In this document: piece after piece, positions 27,640 through 36,757 of the stretch
How positions within the stretch are numbered: position 1 is the stretch's first letter
Layout: the number at the start of each line of letters is the position of its first letter
Source of the DNA: CAWGYT01 sp963826795
GTDB lineage: Bacteria > Planctomycetota > Planctomycetia > Pirellulales > Pirellulaceae
DNA: 64,000 nucleotides
NCBI GenBank assembly: GCA_963826795.1
Contig: CAWGYT010000003.1
Coordinates: forward strand, 186,001 to 250,000
Direction of reading: 5' to 3'
Notes under the pieces: generated by a model
The model's database searches: none
Told to the model about the DNA's origin: nothing
Seen by the model: only the letters and a program-made list of their open reading frames with translations
Position numbers and translations under genes: made by a program

Positions 27640-28209
27640 TTACAGCGGCCAACGAGGCATGCGGCGGGGATAGGGAGGCGTTTCGGGTGGCGGCAGGCAT
27701 CCGCCGATTTCGCACTGCCATGCTTCGCGTTCTTCCTCGGTCGCGTAGTACCGCAACCAGACCTCCGGCTCCTGGCTGATGTCCAAACACTGCCAATGCA
27801 AAAACGTATTGGTCCGTTCCAGCTTCTTCTCAGGCGACGGAAGAATGTCCCGGTAAATCAAACAGTACAGTTCGCGGTCCGACAGATGATCGGTGTAGTC
27901 CAGCACGATTTGCTTCTGATGCAACTGCTCAATCAGCTCCCACAGCAAGTCATGCAGCGCCGGGGCACTGAGGCGATCCGGATGGGGCAGTGTCAGTTCC
28001 GGCTGGAACCAGTGGGCAATGGGCAACACGGGAGCTCGTTCCCAAGCAAGCATCGACGCGAGATACTCGTTCTCAAGTCGCGTCGGCATGCGTCGCGTGT
28101 TAACCACCTCGACCGACTCATCCAGGAAGGGCTCCAGTTCGTCGCGCAGGCGGGCATTCAGCAGCAACTGCTCGACTTCGTCGTCATGCTCAGGACGTGC
28201 GGCAGACAC
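27640..28209 (-). CDS. Conserved-looking hypothetical protein
   Basis: A 189-residue soluble, acidic protein starting from a GTG (MSAARPEHDDEVEQLLLNA). It contains a Glu/Leu-rich N-terminal helix, then PALHDLLWELIEQLHQKQIV, LDYTDHLSDRELYCLIYRDI and YATEEEREAWQCEIGG, and ends in a Pro-rich tail. The evenly spread hydrophobic/charged pattern and codon usage look like a real gene. There is no signal peptide, membrane helix or recognisable domain. I do not recognise the family. Confidence 0.6.
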   Translation of the reverse strand: MSAARPEHDDEVEQLLLNARLRDELEPFLDESVEVVNTRRMPTRLENEYLASMLAWERAPVLPIAHWFQPELTLPHPDRLSAPALHDLLWELIEQLHQKQIVLDYTDHLSDRELYCLIYRDILPSPEKKLERTNTFLHWQCLDISQEPEVWLRYYATEEEREAWQCEIGGCLPPPETPPYPRRMPRWPL

Positions 28210-28681
28210 AGTGCGGACCTTTCTCTAAGACGGATCATCCTTGCGACGGAGTCCCGCTTCAGTCCCAGACGCAGCCGAAGTCTTCCTGGCCGAAGTTTCT
28301 TGTCGCGAGAACCAGCACGACGCTCAAGCAGCGGAGCACTGAAAGGGGCGAACACAACGGCGAGAACCGCAGCGTCCAACGCCACGATTTCACTCTATCA
28401 GGAAGCACGACCTCATCAAGAGCTGCGCCGCTCGGTTCGGCCAGCGCGAGGCATTCGAGATCGGCGTGGAAGATACGACTTGCAAAACCGGACCGCGCTG
28501 CTTCTCGCAATAGACAAACTCGCCGCAGCATCCCCAGGCTTCCAGGTGCCGGCCATCGCATCAACCGCACCGCACAGTGCGCGGACTTTCGGCAGGATTG
28601 AATTTCCGGCGAGAGAATCGCAGGCCTTGGCTCAACGCAGATGCGCTGGCCGTCAGTGCGCCGCTGAAGCAGAGTGGCCTG
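28210..28681. other. 472-nt stretch without a recognisable gene
   Basis: Between the hypothetical gene and rpiB. Several short frames overlap here on both strands, but none has a clear ribosome site, domain or consistent composition. I see no palindromic repeat of the window's families. Could hold a decayed gene. Confidence 0.4.
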
Positions 28682-29146
28682 TCAATCGTTGCAGCCCGAA
28701 TGCTTGGCTCGGTCTTCGATGGCCGAAATCTTCGCAACGCGGCGCGCGTGTCGGCCACCTTCGAAGGGCGTATTCAGCCAGATTTCGATCAATTTATCGA
28801 TGGGTCGTTCGCCCAACATATCGCCCGACAGACAAAGCACATTGACATCATTGTGTCGCCGGCACATTTCAGCCGTCAGTTCATCGTGAACCGTGGCCGC
28901 GCGGACGCCAGGAAGCTTATTGGCGGCAATCGCCATCCCGATCCCGGTCCCACAAATCAAGACACCCCGATCAGCTTGCCCCTCGGCCACTTGGTGACCG
29001 GCCACTTCGGCGTAGTCCGTATAATCGACCTGCTGACCGTCATGGGTTCCGACGTCGACCACCTCGTGGCCCTGTTCCTGCAGCATTTGGCTGATTCGTC
29101 CTTTCAGCTCGTAGCCTCGATGATCACTGCCGACTACGATCTTCAT
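28682..29146 (-). CDS. rpiB: Ribose-5-phosphate isomerase B
   Basis: Pentose-phosphate enzyme interconverting ribose-5-phosphate and ribulose-5-phosphate. The 154-residue product starts MKIVVGSDHRGYELK, has the active-site Cys in VLICGTGIGMAIAANK and the substrate-binding HNDVNVLCLSGDMLG. The ATG at 29146 overlaps the stop of the upstream TsaC-phosphatase gene (ATGA), so the pair is translationally coupled. The C-terminus (EGGRHARRVAKISAIE) matches family length. Confidence 0.95.
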   Translation of the reverse strand: MKIVVGSDHRGYELKGRISQMLQEQGHEVVDVGTHDGQQVDYTDYAEVAGHQVAEGQADRGVLICGTGIGMAIAANKLPGVRAATVHDELTAEMCRRHNDVNVLCLSGDMLGERPIDKLIEIWLNTPFEGGRHARRVAKISAIEDRAKHSGCND

Positions 29147-30279
29147 GATGACGACTCCGGGAGATCTAGTTCTGCGATTCGTTTCTGAATGGCCAGCCGG
29201 ATCTGGTCTGCGCATCGCCGGTAAAGTTCAAGCGGACCGCCGATGGGATCGGCCACGTCGACCTGATCCCCGCAAAGCACGTGGGTCCGGCAGGCGACGT
29301 CGGGCCAGCGTCCGACCAGGGCCTGGCGGTGCCCTTGGGTCATCGTGTAGATCACATCCGCATGTCGGACCAGGCGGTCGCTGATCGGCTGGGTCCCGTG
29401 TCCGGCCAGGTCAATTCCCAGCTCGGCGGTGACCTGAACGGCCTCCGGGGTCGGCCCTCCTCCCGCCATCGCCGCAATCCCAGCGGAGGTGACAATCACG
29501 CCGCGGTCCTCCAGGTCTTGCATTGGACACCCCAATCGATCCGCCAACAGCTTGCGGCAGATCGACTCGGCCATCGGACTGCGACAGGTGTTGCCCGTGC
29601 ACACAAATAAAATCAACATGCTGGCTAACCGTCCCAAGGTTTCGGCGGAAACCACTCCGGCGCGGAGCACACGAAACCCTCGCTCGTCCACTTCGACCAC
29701 GGACGAGGGCTGCGCGAACTGGCTTCGACCGTCTTCCAGGACCAGGTCGACGTCGCCGTCCAGCAACCGCACCACGTCACTGCCGGTGGTCGCGGCCGGT
29801 TGTCCTGTGCGATTCGCACTGGTCAAGACGAGCGGCCCGGGCATCAAGCGCATGATATCCAAAATCAAGGCATGCCCCGGGACGCGCAAGCCCACGGTCT
29901 GATGCGGGGCCACGATCCGCTGGACTTGAGGCGAGAGCTGCCGGAGCAAACTTTCCGGGTGCGAATGCCGGAGCACCAGCGTGACGGGTCCGGGCCAACA
30001 CCGCCGCGCCAAACGTTCTCCCAAAGGAACTAGATCGGGCACGTAGTCCAGCGCATCGTCGAGGCTCTTGACGGCCAGCGTGAGCGGCTGATCTTGTTCG
30101 CGTCGCTTCACGGCGACCAACCGCAGCACGGCGTCGTCGTTCAAGGCGCTGGCCGAGAGCCCGTAGACGGTCTCGGTGGGAAACGCCACCAGTTTTCCTT
30201 CGGCCAGCGACTGGACCGCTCGATGAACCACATCGCGGACATCTTGAGCCTTCCGAACATCGATCACCAACGGCGTCAT
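29143..30279 (-). CDS. Threonylcarbamoyl-AMP synthase fused to LMW phosphatase
   Basis: A 378-residue two-domain protein. Residues 1-215 are a Sua5/YciO/YrdC (TsaC) domain (KLVAFPTETVYGLSASA, RCWPGPVTLVL, VLTSANRTGQPA), which makes threonylcarbamoyl-AMP for the t6A modification of tRNA. From residue 221, a complete low-molecular-weight phosphatase follows: the P-loop C227-TGNTC-R233 and a general-acid Asp in VADPIGG (about D344). Bacterial relatives act on phosphotyrosine or phosphoarginine. The junction SMLILFVCTGN is in frame with no gap, so this is a true fusion. A functional link between the two activities is not established. It heads an operon with rpiB. Confidence 0.9.
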   Translation of the reverse strand: MTPLVIDVRKAQDVRDVVHRAVQSLAEGKLVAFPTETVYGLSASALNDDAVLRLVAVKRREQDQPLTLAVKSLDDALDYVPDLVPLGERLARRCWPGPVTLVLRHSHPESLLRQLSPQVQRIVAPHQTVGLRVPGHALILDIMRLMPGPLVLTSANRTGQPAATTGSDVVRLLDGDVDLVLEDGRSQFAQPSSVVEVDERGFRVLRAGVVSAETLGRLASMLILFVCTGNTCRSPMAESICRKLLADRLGCPMQDLEDRGVIVTSAGIAAMAGGGPTPEAVQVTAELGIDLAGHGTQPISDRLVRHADVIYTMTQGHRQALVGRWPDVACRTHVLCGDQVDVADPIGGPLELYRRCADQIRLAIQKRIAELDLPESSS

Positions 30280-30499
30280 CTATCAGGCCCAACGGGATAA
30301 GGATTCGCGGCCGGGCGGATCGGGTGGGCCGTGGTCCGGCACCCGTACCCCAGGCAGGTGACCGCGAGCGATTTCGTAATCCGTTAGTCTAGTGGTCGTT
30401 GCGCGCGGTGGTCAAGTCACTTCCGGGGGGCGCGGCGGAGCCGACCGCGAGGCACCCAACCTCATTCCAGCCCACGCTCAGGATGCGAAAAACCCAACG

Positions 30500-30529
30500 G
30501 TGTCACCGCGCCGGCGGTTCGTCTAGAAT
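30500..30529 (+). promoter_or_regulatory. Putative promoter upstream of the NHL-VWA cluster
   Basis: GTGTCA (30500-30505) and TAGAAT (30524-30529) with an 18-nt spacer, 74 nt before the first gene of the cluster. Imperfect -35. The rest of 30280-30602, between the two divergent genes, holds no gene I can support. Confidence 0.35.
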
Positions 30530-30602
30530 AAGGGTCGCGACGCGCGACGGCTCCCTCGTATGATGTCTCCTCGTTCAGTCCCTCGGCGCAAGGACCACCC
30601 CC

Positions 30603-31589
30603 TTGGAAAACCGCCCTCGACGCAATTCGGGGTCTGGCCGACGCTGGATCCTGCTGGCGCTGGCTGCGGTCTGCAGCCTCGGGCCGCTGATCGTATTGGC
30701 TCGCGGCGGCTTTTCCAACTTCGACGGGTCGTCTGGACGGTTGGAATTGGTCTGGGGCGAGCAGGGAACGCGACCGGGCCAACTGCAAAAACCGCGGGCG
30801 ATGGCCATCGACGCCGAGGGCAATCTCTACGTGGTCGACAAGACCGCCCGGATTCAGGTATTCGATCGCGAGGGACATTACCTTCGCGGCTGGCGCACGC
30901 CCGCCTGGCACAATGGCAAACCCACGGGACTGTCCTTCGACGGTCAAGGCCGGCTGCTGGTCGCGGATACGCATTACTTCCGAATTCTCGTTTACTCTCC
31001 CACGGGAACGCTGCTGGAGAACGAAACCCTGGGCGGAATCTTGGGGCATACGCCTGGCACCTTCGGGCTGGTGACCGACGCCGTCACCGACTCGACCGGC
31101 TGTGTCTACGTGGCCGAGTACGGCGACTACGATCGGATTCAGAAATTTTCGCCCGCGGGGCAGTTCCTGTTCGAGTGGGGAGGGCACGGCAGCGAGCCCG
31201 GGCAGTTCATGCGGCCGCAGAATTTGGCGGTCGACGAGCTGGATCAGCTTTGGGTCGTGGATGCCTGCAACGATCGCATTCAGGTCTTTGACGCCACCGG
31301 TTCCGAGGCCAAACTGATCCAGGTCTGGGGCGAGCGCGGCTCGGACTTGGGCCAGCTGCGCTACCCGTACGACCTGGCGCTCAGCGACGACGGGTACGTG
31401 TACGTCGTCGAATTTGGCAACCACCGCGTGCAGAAATTCACGCGCGACGGCCGCGCGATCGGCAGCTGGGGGCATCAGGGCCGCGGTCCGGGCGAGCTGT
31501 TTAATCCTTGGGCTTTGGTGCGCGATTCGGACGGCCGGATTCATGTCCTGGACACGTACAATCATCGAGTCCAACGGATTCGCTTCTAA
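30603..31589 (+). CDS. Exported NHL-repeat beta-propeller protein
   Basis: A 328-residue protein with an N-terminal signal/anchor (WILLALAAVCSLGPLIVLA) and about six NHL repeats, each ending in patterns such as NLYVVDKTARIQVFDREG, QLWVVDACNDRIQVFD and YVYVVEFGNHRVQKFTRDG. NHL propellers mediate protein or ligand binding; no catalytic motif is present. The start is a TTG at 30603 with AAGGA 8 nt upstream; the true start is uncertain. It precedes the large VWA gene by 24 nt and is probably part of that operon. Confidence 0.8.
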   Translation: MENRPRRNSGSGRRWILLALAAVCSLGPLIVLARGGFSNFDGSSGRLELVWGEQGTRPGQLQKPRAMAIDAEGNLYVVDKTARIQVFDREGHYLRGWRTPAWHNGKPTGLSFDGQGRLLVADTHYFRILVYSPTGTLLENETLGGILGHTPGTFGLVTDAVTDSTGCVYVAEYGDYDRIQKFSPAGQFLFEWGGHGSEPGQFMRPQNLAVDELDQLWVVDACNDRIQVFDATGSEAKLIQVWGERGSDLGQLRYPYDLALSDDGYVYVVEFGNHRVQKFTRDGRAIGSWGHQGRGPGELFNPWALVRDSDGRIHVLDTYNHRVQRIRF

Positions 31590-31613
31590 TCGCGGCGCGA
31601 GACAGGTATCGCT

Positions 31614-34600
31614 ATGGATCGACTGAGCGACTACTTCAACCAGCCCGCCTATCTCGGATTGCTCGCGCTGCTGCCCTTGCTGTGGGTGCTCAGCTATCGC
31701 AGCTTGAGCGGACTGGGCCGGTGGCGGCGACTGCTGGCGCTCGGATTCCGTTCCGCCGTGTTCCTCGGAATTGTGTTGGCTCTGGCCGAGATGCAGTTCC
31801 TGCGGACCAGCGATCGGATGACGGTGATCTACTTGCTCGACCAGTCGGCCAGCATTCCCCAGGCCCAGCGCGAGGCGATGGTCGAGTACGTCAAGAACGC
31901 GGTCAGCGAACATCGTGACGATGCCCGAGGCGACCGCGCCGCGCTGATCGTCTTCGGCCGCAACGCGAACATCGAGGTTCCGCCACTCGAGGCCGACCTG
32001 CCGATCCTGGGACAGCTGGAAAGCCTGTTCGACCTGCGCACCGACGCGACCAATCTGGCCGCGGCCATGAAGCTGGCTCAAGCCACCTTCCCCGAGGACT
32101 CGTCGCGGCGAATCGTGGTGATTACCGATGGCAACGAGAACCTGGGAGACGCCGAGTCCACGGCGCGACTGTTGGCCAACGACGGCGTGGGAATCGACGT
32201 CGCGCCCGTCCTGATCGGTGATCGCCCCGAAATCTTCGTCGAACGAATCAGCTTGCCATCGGACATTCGCAAGGGCCAACCGTTCCCGGTCCGAGCGGTC
32301 ATCAACAACGTGTTTCAGCCGACCGACGAGGCATCCGGCGAGGTCTCGGGCACGATTCGGCTGACGCGCCGAGCGGGCCAGAAAGTCGAGATCCTGAGCG
32401 AACAAACGGTCACGCTCAGCCCGGGCAAGAATGTCTTTCCGTTCTCGAACAAGATCGATGAACCCGACTTTTACGAGTACGAAACGATCTTCGTGCCGGA
32501 CGATCCGAACGACGACGTGATGACCCAAAACAATCGCGCCACCGCCTTCACGCAAGTGCTGGGCGAAGGCCACGTACTTGTCATCGAGGATTGGGAAAAC
32601 CCGGGCGAATTCGACCACCTGATCGACCGGCTTCGCGCGCAAAATATTCAAGTGACCCGACAAGCCAGCAACGAGCTGTTTACGAGTCTGGCGGAGCTGC
32701 AGCGATACGACAGCGTGATCTTGGCAAATGTCCCCCGCAGCAGCGGGAACGAGGCTCAGGTCACGAACTTCAGCGACGCGCAGATCGAGATGTTGGTTCG
32801 CAACACACAGGACATGGGGTGCGGGCTGATCATGCTGGGCGGCCCGCAGAGCTTCGGCGCTGGCGGCTGGTCCAATACCGAATTGGAAAAGGCGATGCCG
32901 GTCGACTTCCAAATCGACAATGCGAAGGTCGTGCCCGTGGGGGCGCTGGCCATGGTGATGCACGCCTCCGAGCTGGCTCAGGGTAACTTCTGGCAGAAAA
33001 AGATCAGCGAAGAAGCACTCAACGCACTCGGACCGCAGGACCTCTGTGGGGTGATCCACTGGACCGGCAAGGAGGAGTGGCTGTGGGCCAATCCCACGGG
33101 CCTGATCAAGGTCGGCCCGAACAAACGTCGCATGATGTCCCTGCTCAGCCGGATGACTCCCGGCGATATGCCTGATTTCGATCCGTCACTCCGCTTGGCG
33201 GCCGCCAGCTTTCGCAATTGCCCGGAAGCTGCCGTCAAACACATGATCGTGATCAGCGATGGTGATCCCACGCCGGCCAGTAACTTCGTGTTGCAAGAGT
33301 TCGTCGACCAGGGCATCAAGGTGACGACCGTCGCCGTCGGCACGCACGGGCCGGCCGGCCATCAGGAATTACAGCGAATCGCCCGCGTCACCAAGGGCAA
33401 ATACTACGTCGTGAACAACCCCCAGGCGCTGCCCCGCATCTTCCAACGTGAAGCCCGCCGAGTTGCGCGACCGCTGGTCAAAGAAGCGCTGGTCCAGCCA
33501 GAGATCCGAACACGGCATGAAATCCTGCAGGGGATCACGGGACCCATTCCACCGATTCGCGGTTTTGTGCTGACCAGCGTCAAGCAAAACCCGCTGGTCG
33601 AAGTCTCGTTGATCTCGCCCGACCCTCCCACGGAAGCCAATGCGACCGTGCTCGCCTCTTGGACCTACGGCCTGGGCCGTTCGGCCGTCCTGACCACCGA
33701 CGCCGGCCGACGTTGGGCAGACGGCTGGGTGAGTTGGGAGAACTACGACAAGCTCTTCAGCCAGCTGGTTCGGTGGTCGATGCGTCCCACGGGCGACCAG
33801 GGTAACTTCACCGTCACGACGGAAGAGGAAGAAGGCAAGATTCGAGTCATCGTAACGGCTCTGGACAAAGATGACGAACTGCTGAACTTCCTGAACATGT
33901 CGGCCTCCGTCGTCGGCCCCGACATGCAGGCCCAGGGTGTATCGCTCCAACAAGCAGCACCCGGTCGCTACGTCGGCGAATTCGCAACCGACCAGGCCGG
34001 CAGTTACTTTTTGACCCTGCTACCCGGCAGTGGCCACGCCCCGCTTCGCACCGGGGTGAACGTGCCCTATTCCGTTGAATATCGAGAACGTGAGACGAAC
34101 CTTGAGTTGCTTGAGCGACTCGCCAATCGCGAACCCAAGGGAGGCTCGCCGGGAGTAATGATCGAAGGCGATTTGCGACCCGGTCGGACCGACGCCCTGC
34201 TGGACGTCAATTCGTTTCGCCGGGACTTGCCCAAGCCGATTAGCAGCCGCGATATCTGGCCGTTGCTGGTGCTGCTGTCGTCGTGCGTCTTTTTCGCCGA
34301 TGTGTTCGTCCGCCGCGTGAGCGTCAGCTTCGATTGGGTCCCGCCGCTCTGGCAAAAAGTAACCGCCGTGATCACGCGCCGCGAGTCCGAGCCAGTCGCG
34401 GACGAGCGACTCGAGCGGCTGCGGATGCGGAAACAGCAGCTGGATGGCTCGCTCGACGAACGCCGCACCACGGCGCGGTTCGAGCCGACGACTGATGCCG
34501 AGGCCGATCCAAGCATCTTGGACACCGACCCGCTCACCCGCGAACGCCGCGCTCCGCAAGCCGACCCCCAACTGGGCCCGGCCGCCGCCGAAGAGGAAGA

Positions 34601-34664
34601 TTACACGGCCCGGTTGCTGAAAGCCAAACGCAAGGCCCAGCGAGAAAGAAAACAGGAAGAGTAA
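31614..34664 (+). CDS. Large membrane VWA-domain protein
   Basis: A 1016-residue protein: two N-terminal membrane helices (AYLGLLALLPLLWVLSY, FRSAVFLGIVLALAE), then a VWA domain with a MIDAS motif DQSAS (D76, S78, S80) and the VVITDGNENLGD strand. A GATase1-like domain follows (GCGLIMLGGPQSFGAGGW, about residue 400), then a second VWA-like strand (HMIVISDGDPTPAS). A further membrane helix (IWPLLVLLSSCVFFADVF, about residue 885) precedes a charged C-terminal tail. It fits the BatA/BatB-like membrane partner of MoxR ATPases. It stands immediately before moxR. Confidence 0.85.
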   Translation: MDRLSDYFNQPAYLGLLALLPLLWVLSYRSLSGLGRWRRLLALGFRSAVFLGIVLALAEMQFLRTSDRMTVIYLLDQSASIPQAQREAMVEYVKNAVSEHRDDARGDRAALIVFGRNANIEVPPLEADLPILGQLESLFDLRTDATNLAAAMKLAQATFPEDSSRRIVVITDGNENLGDAESTARLLANDGVGIDVAPVLIGDRPEIFVERISLPSDIRKGQPFPVRAVINNVFQPTDEASGEVSGTIRLTRRAGQKVEILSEQTVTLSPGKNVFPFSNKIDEPDFYEYETIFVPDDPNDDVMTQNNRATAFTQVLGEGHVLVIEDWENPGEFDHLIDRLRAQNIQVTRQASNELFTSLAELQRYDSVILANVPRSSGNEAQVTNFSDAQIEMLVRNTQDMGCGLIMLGGPQSFGAGGWSNTELEKAMPVDFQIDNAKVVPVGALAMVMHASELAQGNFWQKKISEEALNALGPQDLCGVIHWTGKEEWLWANPTGLIKVGPNKRRMMSLLSRMTPGDMPDFDPSLRLAAASFRNCPEAAVKHMIVISDGDPTPASNFVLQEFVDQGIKVTTVAVGTHGPAGHQELQRIARVTKGKYYVVNNPQALPRIFQREARRVARPLVKEALVQPEIRTRHEILQGITGPIPPIRGFVLTSVKQNPLVEVSLISPDPPTEANATVLASWTYGLGRSAVLTTDAGRRWADGWVSWENYDKLFSQLVRWSMRPTGDQGNFTVTTEEEEGKIRVIVTALDKDDELLNFLNMSASVVGPDMQAQGVSLQQAAPGRYVGEFATDQAGSYFLTLLPGSGHAPLRTGVNVPYSVEYRERETNLELLERLANREPKGGSPGVMIEGDLRPGRTDALLDVNSFRRDLPKPISSRDIWPLLVLLSSCVFFADVFVRRVSVSFDWVPPLWQKVTAVITRRESEPVADERLERLRMRKQQLDGSLDERRTTARFEPTTDAEADPSILDTDPLTRERRAPQADPQLGPAAAEEEDYTARLLKAKRKAQRERKQEE

Positions 34665-34737
34665 GACGCGCAGTCATCGTCAGCTCACCCTCCCGTTAAC
34701 TTGCCCTTTACCCAACCACCGCCCCCGAGGAGTTTCC

Positions 34738-35744
34738 ATGAGCAGCGGCGAACAGATCCAGCAACAAGCGGAGGAGTTTCGCAACCGGTACCGGGCGGTG
34801 CGCGATCAGATTGGCCGCGTCATTGTCGGCCACGACGAGATCGTGCACGGGGTTTTGACGTGCCTGTTCGTCGGCGGACACTGCCTGCTCGAAGGCGTGC
34901 CGGGTCTGGGCAAAACCATGTTGGTTCGGACGCTGGCCGAAACGCTGAGCCTGGACTTCTCGCGGATCCAGTTCACACCCGATCTGATGCCGGCGGATAT
35001 CCTGGGGACGAACATGGTCATGGAACTGCCCGATGGCAAGCGGATCTTCGAATTTCAACAGGGTCCGATCTTCACGCAGATCTGTCTGGCCGACGAAATC
35101 AATCGGGCCACGCCCAAGACGCAATCCGCGATGCTCGAAACGATGCAGGAGGGCACGGTCACCGTGGGCGGGCATCGGTACGAGCTGAAGCAGCCCGTTC
35201 TTTGTCATGGCAACGCAGAATCCAATCGAGCAGGAAGGGACCTACCCGCTGCCCGAGGCGCAGCTCGACCGGTTCTTCTTCAAGTTAGTCGTCGGCTATT
35301 CGACGCGCGAGCAACTGAACACGATCGTCGAGCGGACGACGCAAGAGCACACACGCCAGCCCGGAGAAGGTGATGGACGGGACGGAGATCCTGAAGTGGC
35401 AATCGCTGATTCGCGACGTCATCCTGGCGTCCCACGTGCAGGACTACCTGGTGCGATTGACGCTGGCCACGCATCCGGAAGGCCCGTTTGCCTTGCCCAT
35501 CACGAATCAGTATTTGCGTTGGGGCGCGAGTCCGCGAGCGGCCCAGACGTTGGCCCTCGCCGCCAAGGTGCGCGCCTTGCTGGAGGGGCGCTACAACGTC
35601 AGCTTCGAGGATGTGCGGCGCGTCTTCTTGCCCGCGCTGCGACATCGCGTCATCCTGAACTTCGAGGCGCAGGCCGAGGGCGTCGAGGTCGACCACGTGC
35701 TGCTGGAGATTCTGGAAGGGCTGCCGGAGAAGCACCCGGATTGA
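34738..35744 (+). CDS. moxR: MoxR-family AAA+ ATPase, two frameshifts
   Basis: Chaperone-like AAA+ ATPase. The first frame gives IGRVIVGHDEIVHG, Walker A EGVPGLGKT, and the FTPDLMPADILGTN and TPKTQSAMLETMQEGTVTVG segments. At 35201-35203 an extra T in TTT shifts the frame; the next segment (MATQNPIEQEGTYPLPEAQL) carries sensor 1. Near 35353 a second one-base shift leads to KVMDGTEILKWQSL, the lid domain, and the C-terminus EILEGLPEKHPD. Joined, the product is about 335 residues, the normal MoxR size. Two independent breaks in such a conserved gene favour sequence error over decay. It lies between VWA and DUF58 genes, the classic MoxR neighbourhood. Confidence 0.9.
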
Positions 35745-35860
35745 CGACCCTCGGTCCGGGCCCCCGACTCGGCCGCCGACTCGGCCCGGACCGAACGTGC
35801 CGTTTGGCCCGAGCCACTTAACGATTCGCCTGTGTTCTTTCAAACTGCGAGCGTACGAAC

Positions 35861-36757
35861 GTGAGCCTATCGACCACCTCGAGTTCCCTGTTGCCTCCCG
35901 AGCTGCTGGTTCAGCTCGAGCGGCTGGAGTTGGTCAGTCGCAAGATCTTTCGCGGGCGAATGAAGGGAGAACGGCGCAGTCGCCGCAAAGGTCAGAGCGT
36001 CGAGTTCGCCGACTTCCGCAACTACGTCGCCGGGGACGACCTGCGTTTCATCGATTGGAACATGTACGCTCGGTTGGATAAGTTATTTCTCAAGATGTAC
36101 CTGGAGGAAGAAGACCTTCACTTCTTCACCCTGATCGACGCCAGCACGTCGATGGACTTTGGCGAGCCCACGAAGCTGGAGTATGCCAAGCAGTTGGCCG
36201 CCGCGCTGGGCTTCATCGGATTATGCCGCGCCGATCGCGTGCGCATCGAAACCCTCGGCCAGTCGGCCCGCTCCGCCTCGCCCGTGCTGCGCGGACGCCA
36301 CAGTCTCTGGCGAATGACCGACTACTTGCAGCAGATCACTCCCGGCGAAAACGTCTCCCTGGATCAGGGCGTCCGCAATTTCTGTCTGCGCAACACCGGC
36401 AAGGGAATCCTGGTGCTGATCACGGACTTGATGGACAAACAAGGATACGAAACCGCCCTCCGCTACTTGCTCGCCCAAAACCTCGACGTTTATCTGGTTC
36501 ACGTGCTCTCCCCGTTGGAGGTCGACCCGGATCTCAAAGGAGACTTGCGGCTGGTTGATTCCGAAGATGCGGACGTCGCCGAGATTACGGTCAGCCGGCC
36601 GCTGCTCGATCGCTACCGGCGGACGCTCGCCGCGTTTATCGAGGGAGCGCGCGAGTTCTGCACGCGGCGAGGCATGACCTACCTGCTGGCCAACACGGAC
36701 ATCCCGGTGCAGACGCTGGTCACCAACTACCTCCGGCAGCGAGGGCTGGTCCGATGA
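35861..36757 (+). CDS. DUF58 domain protein
   Basis: A 298-residue protein from a GTG at 35861. It contains the DUF58 signature RKGQSVEFADFRNYVAGDD and then FIDWNMYARLDKLFLK, followed by a VWA-like MIDAS motif (LIDASTSMDFG). DUF58 proteins are the standard partner of MoxR ATPases and VWA proteins in systems for stress tolerance or complex maturation. It overlaps the following gene by 4 nt (ATGA). Confidence 0.92.
   Translation: MSLSTTSSSLLPPELLVQLERLELVSRKIFRGRMKGERRSRRKGQSVEFADFRNYVAGDDLRFIDWNMYARLDKLFLKMYLEEEDLHFFTLIDASTSMDFGEPTKLEYAKQLAAALGFIGLCRADRVRIETLGQSARSASPVLRGRHSLWRMTDYLQQITPGENVSLDQGVRNFCLRNTGKGILVLITDLMDKQGYETALRYLLAQNLDVYLVHVLSPLEVDPDLKGDLRLVDSEDADVAEITVSRPLLDRYRRTLAAFIEGAREFCTRRGMTYLLANTDIPVQTLVTNYLRQRGLVR

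Noticed and set aside
30462..33059. 865-codon open frame on the minus strand opposite the NHL and large VWA genes
   Set aside because: It spans two genes with strong domain evidence on the plus strand, has a His/Arg/Gln-rich composition typical of antisense frames in GC-rich genes, no motif and no ribosome site.
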